Origin: DATKZH01 sp964505295
GTDB lineage: Bacteria; Planctomycetota; Planctomycetia; Pirellulales; Thermoguttaceae
Reading direction: 5' to 3'
Length of the DNA stretch: 6,824 nt
NCBI GenBank assembly: GCA_964505295.1
Contig: CAZDHR010000383.1
Location: 1-6,824 of the forward strand
Below the pieces are notes generated by a model. That model was not told the DNA's origin and searched no databases. It saw nothing but the letters and a program-made list of their open reading frames with translations. Shown here piece after piece: positions 6,288 through 6,824 of the stretch; positions within the stretch are counted from its first letter, which is position 1, and each line of letters starts with the position of its first letter. A program made the translations under genes and the position numbers.

Positions 6288-6347
6288 GACCAGTCTCCTT
6301 CAACCCGGACGGAATGCGGAACGATTCAAACGGCCGACGCTGGCGCC

Positions 6348-6376
6348 AGAATAGCCGCCACGGCAGGCTCGATCAA
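6348..6376 (-). promoter_or_regulatory. Candidate sigma-70-type promoter of the FG-GAP gene
   Basis: On the minus strand TTGATC (6371-6376) and TATTCT (6348-6353) are separated by exactly 17 bases, each matching four of six consensus positions. Transcription would start near 6341, giving a leader of about 54 bases. Confidence 0.4.
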
Positions 6377-6404
6377 CCAATCCGCCGCCCAGGTCGGGTC
6401 GGGG

Positions 6405-6433
6405 GGAACTTGGCCCGGCCGGCGCGCGTCTAA
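6405..6433 (+). promoter_or_regulatory. Candidate RpoE-type ECF sigma promoter of the VWA gene
   Basis: GGAACTT (6405-6411), 16 bases, then GTCTAA (6428-6433) is a close match to the known RpoE (group IV, ECF) consensus in both elements and in spacing. The start would be near 6440, giving a leader of about 113 bases. TCTAAT (6429-6434) could also serve as a housekeeping -10, but no matching -35 lies 17 bases upstream. Confidence 0.4.
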
Positions 6434-6553
6434 TGCGCTTAGAGCCGGGGCTGCGGCGCACGTCGGCGGGCACCCGACTTGAAATCGCGGCAGATACCCC
6501 CCCTGAGGTGGGGCACGGTGTCTCAAGTCCCTGGAAAACGAGGAGACGACACG

Positions 6554-6824
6554 ATGTTCCCACGATGTCGCTGGATGATGACGGTCGGCTTGGCGGTCCT
6601 GATGACGGGCCTGGCGGCCATCGCCAACGAGCCGGAGCAAGGCCCGGCCAAGGAGCGGGCGAAGGAGCCGCCGACGGTCCAGCTCGCCCTGCTGTTGGAC
6701 ACGAGCAACAGCATGGACGGCCTGATCGACCAGGCCAAGACGCAGCTCTGGCGAATCGTCGGCCAGTTTGCCAAGACCAAGCTGGCCGGCCAGACGCCCC
6801 GGCTGGAGGTCGCGCTGTACGAGT
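6554..6824 (+). CDS. VWA domain-containing exported protein (N-terminal part)
   Basis: The first 90 residues of a gene that continues past the window edge. Residues 1-24 form a Sec-type signal peptide with a hydrophobic core (MTVGLAVLMTGLAAIA) and probable cleavage at A-I-A/N. A charged, proline-containing linker (about 25-41) leads into a von Willebrand factor A domain: strand V-Q-L-A-L-L-L and the metal-ion-dependent adhesion motif D49-T-S51-N-S53, then the first helix (MDGLIDQAKTQLWRIVGQ) and the strand L-E-V-A-L-Y-E. Intact D-x-S-x-S suggests divalent metal binding. GAGGAG lies 8 bases before the ATG. The protein is probably periplasmic or surface-exposed; the C-terminal domains and partner are not visible. 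It diverges from the FG-GAP gene, 266 bases apart. Confidence 0.9.
   Translation, partial: MFPRCRWMMTVGLAVLMTGLAAIANEPEQGPAKERAKEPPTVQLALLLDTSNSMDGLIDQAKTQLWRIVGQFAKTKLAGQTPRLEVALYE

Noticed and set aside
5547..6482. 311-codon open frame on the plus strand opposite the FG-GAP gene
   Set aside because: It is antisense to a well-supported gene, has no motif, and its Val/Asp/His-rich pattern mirrors the opposite-strand codons.

Overview
The window looks like chromosomal DNA of a planctomycete (Planctomycetota). It is GC-rich, and it carries a DUF1559 prepilin-like protein (a family greatly expanded in that phylum), an exported FG-GAP/VCBS beta-propeller, an exported VWA-domain protein and a PYROXD2-like oxidoreductase, all spaced as short, mostly single-gene units. 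This assignment rests on gene families recognised by eye; no database search was possible.

Layout: bases 1-220 hold a REP-like nested palindrome (64-120) and a strong intrinsic terminator (151-190) serving the leftward DUF1559 gene (222-1280). A 348-base divergent intergenic region separates that gene from a rightward CrtI/PYROXD2-like FAD oxidoreductase (1629-3185). After 149 bases with a plausible promoter comes a small class I SAM methyltransferase with an apparent Sec signal peptide (3335-3946). About 300 non-coding bases lead to a two-gene toxin-antitoxin operon: an antitoxin-like gene (4243-4518) overlaps by ATGA a VapC/PIN toxin gene (4515-4933) that is broken by a one-base frameshift. 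Converging on it is a leftward seven-repeat FG-GAP propeller gene (5064-6287). Divergent from that, an exported VWA-domain gene begins at 6554 and runs off the window; a site matching the RpoE-type ECF promoter consensus lies upstream of it.

The genes do not form an obvious pathway. Four of the seven (DUF1559, methyltransferase, FG-GAP, VWA) carry N-terminal export signals, and all four share an AGGAGAC Shine-Dalgarno leader. I see no clear evidence of a new multi-gene system. The points most worth following are the toxin lesion, which a -1 slip would exactly repair; the unusual antitoxin paired with a PIN toxin; the exported methyltransferase; the ECF-type promoter; and the nested palindrome.
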